A DNA stretch of 39,578 bases from a virus: the IMG/VR virus record IMGVR_UViG_3300025112_000055, positions 1-39,578 of that record. One strand, 5' to 3'. The notes beneath the pieces are model-generated. The model worked only from the letters and a program-made list of their open reading frames with translations. It was not told the DNA's origin and made no database searches. Positions 1 through 7,809 of the stretch are shown in pieces (the stretch's first letter is position 1; the number at the start of each line of letters is the position of its first letter). A program made the translations under genes and the position numbers.

Positions 1-1593
1 CTCTAATTGCATAGGTACGAAGTTCGTATTTCTAATACGCATTGTGGTAAGATTCTCAGCTTGCATCTGAATATCCAACCACCCTATACTGGTAATTGAG
101 TCACCATTTGTATGTGCGTTAGCCAAATCAAAATCAGTTATATTCTGACCAGCTTGTGGTGTGACCTTAATCAATACTTGTCTATACCCATCTGATGTAG
201 TTGTGGCACTTGATGTAGCCGAATAAACTATATCGTTCTCTGCTATTACACCTGCACCATAGTCGATGTCACCACCACCATCACCCCAATTAACTGTGAA
301 GTCACCAGTACATTGAACTGTAACGTAGTTATGAGACCTATCCCATACCGCAAACAAACCGTTAATTTCTTCCGTACTGGTTCCTCCCGTAATAGTAGGG
401 AGAGTCAACCAATCACTTGGTCTCTCATAAGGTGCCACGGCTAAATGTATATCTGCTGGTGTGGCGTCAAACGCTGTTACTATACCAGTATCCTTAGCAG
501 ACCCCGATAGAGACCAATCACCATAAGCGCCAACCGTCCAAGCGTATGTGTCACCTGTTTGTGTTACTGTATCATAATGACCATCACCCTGTGGGATATC
601 AAAGTTATAATATTCTATAGCAGTGGCACCTGTCGTTGACATTTTAAGGTATACAGTTTCACCAAAAGTAGTTGCGGTTATACCAGAAGTTGCGCCTGAA
701 TCTGAATACATTTGGATATCAACACTTAATGTTGGTGTCACTGGAGTACAAACTATTACGTCACCGTATTCATTCGTATTACCAGTTGAACCATCACTAT
801 CAGTATATATGTTATCGGCTATAGTATAGCCTGTGGAAACTGATGGGGTCGTATCTGTAAATCCAGATGCACTACTGAATATCGAAGTATCAGGTAATAC
901 CAATGTGGTATCAATTGGAACATTAGCTGTATATGCGCTCGTAGAGTTGGTAACGGTACCACCTGTGCTACAGGTTGTAGCAGTAAATCCTACCTGAGCA
1001 GGTGTCAATACTGGCGAACCATCACTATCATAATTGGTTACGTTAGGTAATACCAACTGTCCACCAGATTCAACAGTAACTGAGTAGGTTACACCTGAGT
1101 TAACTACTGTACCATCAGGGCATATTACTGTTGAGCCGCTAGTACCAGTGAAAGGTATAGAACATTCGCTACCTTCGGTCTCTACTTCAATTGAGTAATC
1201 AGTATACCAACCAGCCGTATAGTCCAATAGAACTGATTTAACGGGTGTTGAGTTGGGGTTACTTAATAGGTTGAAGCCATTGTCTTCGTTCTGACGTAGC
1301 CAGTTGGTGAAGTCTCTTGATGTTGATAGTTGGTCTGATAGTACATCTCTCTCATTGGAATCATCCTTCTCAAGGATGTCAATGAAGTATACTCTCATAT
1401 TGTATTGGGAAACACTATTTTCTAGGTGGTCTACAGATGTTGGAACAATCCACATAAACGGGAACTGCTCATCAGCAGTCTCAAACGACTGCATATTATC
1501 GTAGAAGCCTTCTTCAAATTTCTGGATACCATAGTGTGGAGTAGCGAAATTATCGTTAATGTTGTCTATGAACCGATTATAAGTGTCTAACAT
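1..1593 (-). CDS. Tail terminator-like protein fused to adhesin domains, cut by the window edge
   Basis: The frame is open for 531 codons from the ATG at 1593 to base 1, with no stop. Residues 1 to about 150 resemble the short neck or tail-terminator protein common in Bacteroidota siphophages, which caps the tail tube and joins it to the head (family recognised from memory). After that come Ig-like repeats of the type NSGVTYSV...LPNVTNYDSD, then a WGDGGGD-containing domain and the start of a leucine-rich region. From about base 1090 down to base 1 the DNA is homologous to 29405-28319, and bases 1-117 are identical to 28319-28435. The missing C-terminus would be supplied in frame by 28318-27125 if the molecule is circular, giving 928 residues. 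The role as an exposed receptor-binding protein is inferred from the adhesin domains. Confidence 0.8.
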   Translation of the reverse strand, partial: MLDTYNRFIDNINDNFATPHYGIQKFEEGFYDNMQSFETADEQFPFMWIVPTSVDHLENSVSQYNMRVYFIDILEKDDSNERDVLSDQLSTSRDFTNWLRQNEDNGFNLLSNPNSTPVKSVLLDYTAGWYTDYSIEVETEGSECSIPFTGTSGSTVICPDGTVVNSGVTYSVTVESGGQLVLPNVTNYDSDGSPVLTPAQVGFTATTCSTGGTVTNSTSAYTANVPIDTTLVLPDTSIFSSASGFTDTTPSVSTGYTIADNIYTDSDGSTGNTNEYGDVIVCTPVTPTLSVDIQMYSDSGATSGITATTFGETVYLKMSTTGATAIEYYNFDIPQGDGHYDTVTQTGDTYAWTVGAYGDWSLSGSAKDTGIVTAFDATPADIHLAVAPYERPSDWLTLPTITGGTSTEEINGLFAVWDRSHNYVTVQCTGDFTVNWGDGGGDIDYGAGVIAENDIVYSATSSATTTSDGYRQVLIKVTPQAGQNITDFDLANAHTNGDSITSIGWLDIQMQAENLTTMRIRNTNFVPMQLE

Positions 1594-1607
1594 ATCTTTC
1601 TTTTTAT

Positions 1608-1620
1608 CTATCTATAATTA
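1608..1620 (-). promoter_or_regulatory. Recurrent upstream motif, candidate late promoter element
   Basis: The minus strand reads TAATTATAGATAG 15 bases before the start at 1593. The same 13 bases occur upstream of the major capsid gene (7773-7785), and a one-mismatch copy lies upstream of the fibre gene (21892-21904). All three face minus-strand structural genes. It lacks the TTTG/TAnnTTTG form of the early-side promoters, so it may be read by a phage sigma factor. The region is AT-rich and chance is not excluded. Confidence 0.25.
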
Positions 1621-1688
1621 TATTATTGCCTGAAATGCTTTTACCACACAGATTATAATCCACGATAATTAATAGTAAACACAATATT

Positions 1689-2201
1689 ATGCAGACAATT
1701 AAACTAAATGAGGAAAACTTCCAACTAATCAATAGCTTGGAAGAACTTAAAATCAAAGACTTTAAACAAGTCCTCGATATCGTCCAAGACGATAACCTAT
1801 CTGAAGTAGAGAAACAAGTAAGACTACTTAACCTATTGAGTAACAACGCTATAACCGAAGACCAAGTAATGGACTTGGATTTGGAAGTGTTCGAAGAGTT
1901 GGTATCGATTATTAACGTTGATAATGCTGACTATCCAATCGAACCTATCTACAATCTTGGTGGTGTAGTATATAAACTAAAGGGTGATTTCCAGAACTTC
2001 AAGTTCACGGTTAACCAAATGCTTAACATACAGAAAGCAATGGGTACCGATATCAACGATTATATCCATCATATGATGGGATTCCTTTACCAGAACCCAA
2101 ACTATAGCGCCAGAGAACGTGCTGAATCCTTTAAGGAACATATGACTATGGATTATGTATCACCATTCCTCAACCTATTATTAGCTAAGTATGGTTCGTA
2201 A
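1689..2201 (+). CDS. Hypothetical acidic protein, possible tail assembly chaperone (first of pair)
   Basis: A 170-residue acidic, mostly helical protein with no recognised motif, signal peptide or membrane segment. It overlaps the next gene by 11 bases, in a layout like the gpG/gpGT tail assembly chaperones that act during tail assembly in siphophages. That role is a guess from size, acidity and the overlap. Against it, the pair lies on the opposite strand from the tape-measure operon. It diverges from the adhesin gene at 1593, with a 95-base AT-rich gap between them. No consensus promoter is seen in that gap. Confidence 0.7.
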   Translation: MQTIKLNEENFQLINSLEELKIKDFKQVLDIVQDDNLSEVEKQVRLLNLLSNNAITEDQVMDLDLEVFEELVSIINVDNADYPIEPIYNLGGVVYKLKGDFQNFKFTVNQMLNIQKAMGTDINDYIHHMMGFLYQNPNYSARERAESFKEHMTMDYVSPFLNLLLAKYGS

Positions 2202-2964
2202 GTGGGAAGACGTAACCTTGGGAATGTATATCGAGATAATCGATGTAATGAAAGATAGCGACCCAGAGGAATCTGATGGTAGCTTGGAGATTATATCCGT
2301 TATTCTGGACAAGTCCCTTGATGATGTGCGTGAAATGGACTATGATGACTACTTAAAGGTAGTCAATAGGATTAAGTTTATGAATGAACCTATCCCATCT
2401 AATGTATCAAATACAATTACATTAAGTGGTGTGACAATGGAGTTACTACCATTCAACCAATTGGAGTTCGGTGCCTTCATTGATATTGAGCATTACTTCG
2501 CAGATAAGAACAATTATACCCATAACCTTCCAAAGATATTTTCCATACTGTACCGACAAGTGGTAACACCCTCTGACACTTTAAATAACGCCACCTACGA
2601 GCCTTACGGTGACTGGCTGGACATACGAGGTATTTTATTCGAGAAAGTGCCTGTAACGGCTGTATATGGACTCGTCACTCAATATATGAACTTTCGCTCA
2701 AAGATATATAAGAACTATGAAGGGTTATTCCAAGAGAAGGAAGAAGCCTTGAGTGAGGAAGATGAGTTGGAGATTACTAAGGGTATGACCTCTAAAGAGA
2801 GGGAAGGGTATGAACACGAGAAAGCTGTGGGTAATTATGGGTGGGATTTATTCCTATTAAGGTTGGCTAACAATGACCCATTGAAAATGATGGAAGCCAC
2901 TAAGCTTCCTATTATCTTTGCATTAAATATCTTGGGTATGCAGAATACTCTTCGTATGAGTTAA
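2191..2964 (+). CDS. Hypothetical protein, possible tail assembly chaperone (second of pair)
   Basis: A 257-residue protein in the +1 frame relative to its neighbour, starting at an ATG inside the last codons of 1689-2201. This suggests translational coupling. A TAG at 2182-2184 closes its frame just upstream, so only a frameshift in the last 17 bases of the first gene could make a fusion. It starts WEDVTLGMYIEI and ends with a helical segment TKLPIIFALNILGM, a layout I associate with Bacteroidota phage proteins encoded near tail genes. Function is not established. Its TAA overlaps the convergent endolysin stop as TTAA (2961-2964). Confidence 0.7.
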   Translation: MVRKWEDVTLGMYIEIIDVMKDSDPEESDGSLEIISVILDKSLDDVREMDYDDYLKVVNRIKFMNEPIPSNVSNTITLSGVTMELLPFNQLEFGAFIDIEHYFADKNNYTHNLPKIFSILYRQVVTPSDTLNNATYEPYGDWLDIRGILFEKVPVTAVYGLVTQYMNFRSKIYKNYEGLFQEKEEALSEEDELEITKGMTSKEREGYEHEKAVGNYGWDLFLLRLANNDPLKMMEATKLPIIFALNILGMQNTLRMS

Positions 2965-3434
2965 TCTATTACTCTATAACTGGTCTTACCTCTACGGTCT
3001 TTCTCCGCTTTCAAGCAACGCTTTCTATTTTTTTCTGGACTAACATAACTAACGTGAACCCAGTCAGGGTTTGCATCGTCACCGAATTCAAAAATCAACT
3101 GGTCAAAGTCCAAATGTTCTTTTATATACCAGAAGATTTCAGCGTTGGTAACACCACCGAATACATCAGCATCAATATCTATTGCCTGACCTTTGCAGTG
3201 TTGGGATGTCTTAGAACCCCCTATCCTACCGTTAAGCGCTTCACTCCTAAAGAATGATGAAACATATAGCGGCTTGCCGAAGTGCTCTCTAACCCTATCG
3301 AAAACCTCTGTACCAAGCGTTTGCATTGCTTTCCATTGGTCAGAGTTGGGTACGTTATGAATACCATACTTGATGGCTGTGTTGGATTTGGTAGCTTCGT
3401 GGTAGCTTAGATATGTTGAAACTCTATTTGCCAC
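2961..3434 (-). CDS. Peptidase M15-type endolysin
   Basis: This 157-residue protein carries the zinc-peptidase signature SQHCKGQAID (residues 77-86), matching SxHxxGxAxD, and DWVHVSY at 124-130. Zinc ligands would be H79, D86 and H127, as in M15A D,D-carboxypeptidases and L-alanyl-D-glutamate peptidases. It should cut peptide cross-links of peptidoglycan at lysis. There is no signal peptide, so it needs the holin encoded just upstream, whose end overlaps this start by 11 bases. The length is usual for single-domain phage M15 lysins and there is no added wall-binding domain. Confidence 0.9.
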   Translation of the reverse strand: MANRVSTYLSYHEATKSNTAIKYGIHNVPNSDQWKAMQTLGTEVFDRVREHFGKPLYVSSFFRSEALNGRIGGSKTSQHCKGQAIDIDADVFGGVTNAEIFWYIKEHLDFDQLIFEFGDDANPDWVHVSYVSPEKNRKRCLKAEKDRRGKTSYRVID

Positions 3435-3912
3435 ACTTCTTTATCAGCGAATACAATCCAAACCTAGTCTTCAATAATTTAACCATTGGCTTTGGTAACC
3501 ATCCAAGCTCACCAAGATTCTCAAGGATTGAGGTGAAGTATACGCTCATAAACCCAGATATCAATATCGTTGGTAACAAGGCGAATACTACTGTTGCCTT
3601 AGCCATCCAGAACCCCAATGAAAGCATCAGAGTGGTTACTAGGAAATATATCGGCATTCTCCATAGTCTGAACGAGACAAACCTTTTCTTGAAGATTGCT
3701 TTAGTAATACCTGTTATATAGTCGATTAGCATCAATGACCATAACGTATAGATGGCTTCTGGCGAATCCCATACGAAACCACCAATGAACGTAGTTATTA
3801 CGGTAAATACTGCTACAAATGCAGTATGAACGTGACCATAAGCGAAACCTATGGTACTAGTAAAGAAATCTGTAGCTGAAGTGAACCCAAAGAAATGTGG
3901 TTTAAAAGTCAT
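3424..3912 (-). CDS. Holin, phage_holin_4-like
   Basis: A hydrophobic protein with several predicted membrane segments. The central part, LMLIDYITGITKAIFKKR, is the hallmark of the toxin-secretion/phage lysis holin family (phi29-type, phage_holin_4). Holins form lesions in the inner membrane and let the endolysin reach the wall. I start it at the ATG at 3912 (MTFKPHFFGF), giving 162 residues and a 20-base gap from the connector gene. An in-frame ATG at 3957 would overlap that gene by 25 bases. It overlaps the endolysin start by 11 bases, so the lysis pair is probably coupled. Confidence 0.85.
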   Translation of the reverse strand: MTFKPHFFGFTSATDFFTSTIGFAYGHVHTAFVAVFTVITTFIGGFVWDSPEAIYTLWSLMLIDYITGITKAIFKKRFVSFRLWRMPIYFLVTTLMLSLGFWMAKATVVFALLPTILISGFMSVYFTSILENLGELGWLPKPMVKLLKTRFGLYSLIKKCGK

Positions 3913-3932
3913 AGTTGATAAAATTAAATAGA

Positions 3933-4439
3933 TTAATTCCAGAAAGCTAAATCGCAATCATCATAACCACCATCGTTAGGACTCATATCGTCTCCGTTAT
4001 CTGTGGTGTATTCTGAGAATAACGAACCATTCTCACATAGATACACACTCAACCTCTTAGCATAGAATTCGGCTCTATCACGTAGTTCATTCCTAACATA
4101 CTTCATAGCATCCAAATCAGCATTAGCTGCGTAATCTCCAGTCTGAGTCATCACACCTTTATTTTTCAACTGATAGTTGATGAATACCGATGCTTGTTCA
4201 GCCGTTCTATGAGCTAAGGCTGGTTTCACCTTATTCATTAGAGTTATCTCATTAGCGGTAAGCGTTTGAGCGCTGAAAGCGTCTTGTAAGTAATCGTAGA
4301 AGTTAGTTCCAAGGATATCTTGAATGTAACTATCTTGAGCCAATTCAGCAGTGGATCTAATCTCAGCCCACTCTACAAGGTCTCCTATCGGTGTAAAAGC
4401 TTTTATATATGCTTCTGATACGAATAATGTTCTAGCCAT
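3933..4439 (-). CDS. Head-tail connector (adaptor)-like protein
   Basis: A 168-residue, mainly helical protein beginning MARTLFVSEAYIKAFTPIGD. It continues with an alternating helical pattern (DSYIQDILGTNFYDYLQ) typical of the adaptor that binds under the portal in Bacteroidota siphophages (DUF6712-like, from memory). Its place 11 bases after the portal gene supports a role in completing the head-to-tail joint. The C-terminus is acidic and rich in Asp, Asn and Gly. The exact family is not certain. Confidence 0.65.
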   Translation of the reverse strand: MARTLFVSEAYIKAFTPIGDLVEWAEIRSTAELAQDSYIQDILGTNFYDYLQDAFSAQTLTANEITLMNKVKPALAHRTAEQASVFINYQLKNKGVMTQTGDYAANADLDAMKYVRNELRDRAEFYAKRLSVYLCENGSLFSEYTTDNGDDMSPNDGGYDDCDLAFWN

Positions 4440-4450
4440 TGTATATTAGT

Positions 4451-5707
4451 TTATTTATTTTCGTTATTTTCAGAGTCATCACTTTCCATAGCTATAGGCT
4501 CACCACCGTAATTCAATTCAACTGAATCAAGCTTGAAGATGACACCCAATTGATTAACAGTTAAGAAACCATTGATTATTCTCTCGATGTCTTTCTGTGC
4601 TGGTTCAACGAAACTCTTAACAAAGATGTCATAAGATGTTGCAAGCTCAGTAGAGTTACCTAGAGAACCTGGAGTCTTAAGACCAACTAATGTTGGGTTG
4701 ATACGGTGAGCATAACAGATGTTACGTTGTATCTGGTCAGCAGTCACATTGAATTGCTTATCAATGTTGCTTACCGCAATCGGCTCGATGTCTGGTGCAG
4801 TGTCTTTACCGTCACTGAAGAATACCATAGCCTTACCAGTGTTGGAGCTTCCTTGGAAGTTCTTCTTAACACCGTTAAGGATAAGTCTCTTCTCTTCCTC
4901 ATTTGCTGGCTTCTTGTAGAATTTAAGTGCCATAGAAGGGTTGATAGAGTTCTCTATGTTAGACTTGTGGTAGTTTGATATCTCACCATCCAACTTCATC
5001 CAGTTTGCACCAGATGCGTATTGTGGTAATGTATTCCAGTTAACCGTTGGGTTAGGGTTGATGAACCTGTATATCTCAACTCTCTCACCATTATTATCCG
5101 ATGGTGCGTAAGGTGGGAACTTAACTGTAGGGTATCTACCTTGTTCTCTCCAATCGAAGTTGTAGTAGTAAGCGTTTATCTCTGACACATCCTTTGGGTC
5201 TACACCTATTCTTATCTTAGAAGGTTCTATTCTTTTAAGTTTTAGAATGCGACTCTTATCGCTGTTCCAATATACTTTGAAGTATACGGTACCGTGGATA
5301 AGATAATCCAACGTTAGTTCGTTCAGTGAGTGCTCTAAGCTATTCTCACCATCAATAAGGTTGATGAATTGCTTCATCTCTACCTTCTTCATAGTTTCTA
5401 AGTTCTCTTCTCCTTCAATGGTGAATCCAGCACCTGATATAAGGTTACGCTTGAATTCAATGATTGCTGAGTGAAGACCTGAGCTATTGTATAAGTTGTT
5501 AAGTAAATCTGGATAAAGATTATCCAATCCGAATAGGATATGTCCATTACCATTATATCGTTCTAGATAAGGTGTTGTTAAGTCGTAGTTTCTATTAAAG
5601 AAGTCAGCCGACTGATTGTACACACCAGTTGGTGTATATGACATCTCAAGGTTCTCTGGCACCACTTCTGGTGTTTTCTTACCGAATTCTATTCCTAAAA
5701 ATTTCAT
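4451..5707 (-). CDS. Portal protein
   Basis: A 418-residue protein with the layout of phage portal proteins. It has an N-terminal segment with GLDNLYPDLLNNLYNSSGLHSAII, a stem/wing region with LDYLIHGTVYFKVYW and LKRIEPSKIRIG, and a C-terminal crown helix region near STELATSYDIFVKSF. It would form the dodecameric ring at the capsid vertex through which the terminase pumps DNA. The length is usual for compact siphophage portals. The end is acidic (SDDSENNENK). It starts where the upstream 128-aa gene stops, sharing one base, so the two are likely coupled. Here the portal lies after the capsid gene rather than between terminase and capsid as in many siphophages. Confidence 0.85.
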   Translation of the reverse strand: MKFLGIEFGKKTPEVVPENLEMSYTPTGVYNQSADFFNRNYDLTTPYLERYNGNGHILFGLDNLYPDLLNNLYNSSGLHSAIIEFKRNLISGAGFTIEGEENLETMKKVEMKQFINLIDGENSLEHSLNELTLDYLIHGTVYFKVYWNSDKSRILKLKRIEPSKIRIGVDPKDVSEINAYYYNFDWREQGRYPTVKFPPYAPSDNNGERVEIYRFINPNPTVNWNTLPQYASGANWMKLDGEISNYHKSNIENSINPSMALKFYKKPANEEEKRLILNGVKKNFQGSSNTGKAMVFFSDGKDTAPDIEPIAVSNIDKQFNVTADQIQRNICYAHRINPTLVGLKTPGSLGNSTELATSYDIFVKSFVEPAQKDIERIINGFLTVNQLGVIFKLDSVELNYGGEPIAMESDDSENNENK

Positions 5708-6093
5708 TATAAATATATGTTATTAACGTTTGAATTATTATTGTATTCAACAGGGTATCCATTCACGAAGTATCTTCCTTCTTCCAATATTCTACCAGTT
5801 GTTCCTGATATCTCTAGAGTTTGTGTTGCGCTCTCGTATACTTCATACTTCCCCCAACCATACTCTAAGTTAACGGTACTAGCTGAAAGATTCTCATAAG
5901 TGGTTCCACTCTCAGTCAATTCAAATAAGTTAAACCTTCTTTGATATCCAGAAGTATCTGTCATATTGAATAGCTTTTGCTCACCACTGGAATCATTAGT
6001 GAAGCTGAATAAGTATTTGGGGTTGCCCAATTGAGACCTCTCCGTTAAGGTGAAGATAATTGAGTTTTCTGTATCTTTATTGATTGTTATCAT
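5707..6093 (-). CDS. Hypothetical beta-rich structural protein
   Basis: This 128-residue protein has alternating strands (MITINKDTENSIIFTLTE, PKYLFSFTND, RFNLFEL, YGWGKYEVYE, GRYFVNG). I recognise a small conserved protein found between capsid and portal genes of many Bacteroidota phages, but no function is known to me. A capsid or neck decoration role is inferred from position only. It sits just downstream of the terminator at 6141-6172, so it needs either read-through or its own promoter. The upstream minus strand contains TAATTATAAC, close to the recurrent motif. Confidence 0.65.
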   Translation of the reverse strand: MITINKDTENSIIFTLTERSQLGNPKYLFSFTNDSSGEQKLFNMTDTSGYQRRFNLFELTESGTTYENLSASTVNLEYGWGKYEVYESATQTLEISGTTGRILEEGRYFVNGYPVEYNNNSNVNNIYL

Positions 6094-6140
6094 ATCTTAA
6101 AGTATTCAGTTATAATTATGGTAAAAAACGTTTTGTAAAT

Positions 6141-6172
6141 AAAAAAGCCTACCCATTAAATGGATAGGCTTC
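6141..6172 (-). terminator. Rho-independent terminator
   Basis: On the minus strand the stem AAGCCTAtCCAT pairs with ATGGgTAGGCTT around a short TTA loop and runs into six T (complement of 6141-6146). It closes the tail-tube gene at 6200. Confidence 0.85.
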
Positions 6173-6199
6173 AATTATAAAGTTATAGTTGGTTACCTA

Positions 6200-6715
6200 T
6201 TATAGTAAACCTGCGATGATTGAAGAGTCAACCTCTGGCATCTGCTCTGGTTCCTCAGACAAGAATGTCAATGAGTATTTAGTACCATCTGCCTTAACAA
6301 CACCCGAACCTTCTCCTTGTGCGGATAGGTTTGCACCATTTGCCCAGCCTTGCGCCCAATAAAGGTCGTTGGCATCTTGCATAATGATGAATAAGTTTTG
6401 TTGACCAGCAGCCAATAATGCTAATGAGTTTCTCTTAACAGATTCTCGTCTTGGTATAATCAAGCTAGATGTAGTTGAGTAGTATGTTGAACCATTCTCC
6501 AAAGAGATAGTACCATCCTCAACAAAGCTAGATGTATTCTTGTTAAATTCGTATTCAACCATTGTGGTACCACCGCTTAGAGCAACAGCCGTTAGCGTTC
6601 CTGAAGTTTCAGTTGTACCAGTTACGTAGTCAAAAGGAATTACATAGAATTTCTTGATACCACCCAAGTTGTTGTTACAACCTCTTTCGATTCCTGTTAA
6701 TATATTACAAGCCAT
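6200..6715 (-). CDS. Putative major tail (tube) protein
   Basis: A 171-residue protein beginning MACNILTGIERGCNNNLGG. The core VEYEFNKNTSSFVEDGTI and the segment LLAAGQQNLFIIMQDANDLYWAQGWANGANL resemble a family that I associate with tail tube proteins of Bacteroidota siphophages. It would polymerise into the tail tube through which DNA passes. It stands alone between two terminators (6755-6786 and 6141-6172), which fits a protein made in large amounts like the capsid protein. A head decoration protein is the main alternative, given its place right after the capsid gene. Confidence 0.6.
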   Translation of the reverse strand: MACNILTGIERGCNNNLGGIKKFYVIPFDYVTGTTETSGTLTAVALSGGTTMVEYEFNKNTSSFVEDGTISLENGSTYYSTTSSLIIPRRESVKRNSLALLAAGQQNLFIIMQDANDLYWAQGWANGANLSAQGEGSGVVKADGTKYSLTFLSEEPEQMPEVDSSIIAGLL

Positions 6716-6754
6716 TTTTTATTTAGTTTTATTTGTTTTGTTATCTTAAAAAGA

Positions 6755-6786
6755 AAAGGGGCTTGACTGTAGCAGCCAGCCCCTTT
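6755..6786 (-). terminator. Rho-independent terminator after the capsid gene
   Basis: On the minus strand AAAGGGGCT pairs with AGCCCCTTT (9 bp, 14-base loop) and is followed by TTCTTTTT. It lies 23 bases after the capsid stop. Confidence 0.85.
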
Positions 6787-6808
6787 CATTATTATCGTTT
6801 AGCTAATC

Positions 6809-7735
6809 TTAGCTGTACATTACGATTTCAGTACCGTATGCATATGATACAGCAAACTTAACTCGACCAACAACTCTTACAGTGTCGTCACCAGTTACAT
6901 CCAATTGAGGTAGGATTCTGATGTCCTCGAAGTCTGCCATAAGGTCAGAGATAAGGAACAAGTTAGTAGACTCAGCAGCAGCCATTCTGTTTGCTGGAAG
7001 ACCTTGGCTCAATACCATTGGAATACCCAAGAAACTTGGTGCAGCAACTTTCAAGTCGTAGTACGCTTCAGATGAAGCAGCAGCAACAGCTTGGCGGTAA
7101 GCAGCCATAATGTTAGAAGAAACGTATAGTTTCATATCTGGTGAGAACTTAACAGCCTCTGGAATCACATCGTATACGCTGCTGATTTCAGCAATTACGT
7201 TAGAAGATGTAATAGTAGTTGCACTTACGTCAACAACATCACTATCAGCAGTCCATTGTCCGATAAGACCTTCACATAAAGGAATTGGGTAAGTTCCACC
7301 TGTGTTAGAAACATCACCTTGCCATACCAATTGTTCGAAGTCAGCAGACATTTTCTTGCTCAACTCAGAAGTCAAATAGTTTCTGAAGTCCTGTGGAAGG
7401 AAGTCAGCGTGGTTAGAACCGCTAGCCATCTCGTGAGAAACGAAAGACGTTTCAAGAGTTGATTGGCAAATTGCGAAGTTAACCTTAATAGGACAAGCAT
7501 CTACCAATTTCTCAGATAGAGTACCAGCACCTTGGTCGTTGAAAGTACAAGAGTCAGATTGAAGAACTTCTCCAAATCCACCCTTTCTCACACGAGCCTT
7601 ATCCTTAACATCCAAGATTGGAGTGAAGGTTTCTTTAGACCCACCTTGAATAAGTGCAGCCGCATAAATCTCAGCGCTATCTACTGGGTTAGTAGTTGAT
7701 GTGTCTGTGATATCAAAAAGTAAATTCTTTTTCAT
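6809..7735 (-). CDS. Major capsid protein (HK97 fold)
   Basis: A 308-residue protein directly after the protease-scaffold gene. The N-arm is followed by KARVRKGGFGEVLQ and then the P-domain helix LTSELSKKMSADFEQLVWQGD. The A-domain half has MKLYVSSNIMAAYRQAV, LGIPMVLSQGLPANRM and the closing beta strand RVVGRVKFAVSYAYGTEIVMY. This is the pattern of small HK97-fold capsid proteins in Bacteroidota phages. It should form the icosahedral shell. Its gene has an isolated upstream region with the recurrent motif at 7773-7785 and a strong terminator behind it, consistent with high expression. Confidence 0.85.
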   Translation of the reverse strand: MKKNLLFDITDTSTTNPVDSAEIYAAALIQGGSKETFTPILDVKDKARVRKGGFGEVLQSDSCTFNDQGAGTLSEKLVDACPIKVNFAICQSTLETSFVSHEMASGSNHADFLPQDFRNYLTSELSKKMSADFEQLVWQGDVSNTGGTYPIPLCEGLIGQWTADSDVVDVSATTITSSNVIAEISSVYDVIPEAVKFSPDMKLYVSSNIMAAYRQAVAAASSEAYYDLKVAAPSFLGIPMVLSQGLPANRMAAAESTNLFLISDLMADFEDIRILPQLDVTGDDTVRVVGRVKFAVSYAYGTEIVMYS

Positions 7736-7772
7736 TTTAGTTTATTTTAGTTTATAGTTTATTATCTCGTTA

Positions 7773-7785
7773 CTATCTATAATTA
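7773..7785 (-). promoter_or_regulatory. Recurrent upstream motif, candidate late promoter element
   Basis: Identical to the 13 bases at 1608-1620 (minus strand TAATTATAGATAG), here 37 bases before the major capsid start. See the entry at 1608 for the other copies. Confidence 0.3.
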
Positions 7786-7809
7786 GTATAATAACAATTT
7801 TGTTAATTC

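Noticed and set aside
1-117. The 117-base repeat as a phage terminal repeat or attachment site.
   Set aside because: It lies inside homologous coding sequence whose similarity continues for a further kilobase, so it is part of the adhesin homology.
2176-2201. Programmed frameshift fusing the two plus-strand genes.
   Set aside because: The second frame has a TAG at 2182-2184 and no clear slippery site remains in the last 17 bases.
3913-3957. ATG at 3957 as the holin start.
   Set aside because: It overlaps the connector gene by 25 bases; the ATG at 3912 leaves a normal gap and the full holin domain.
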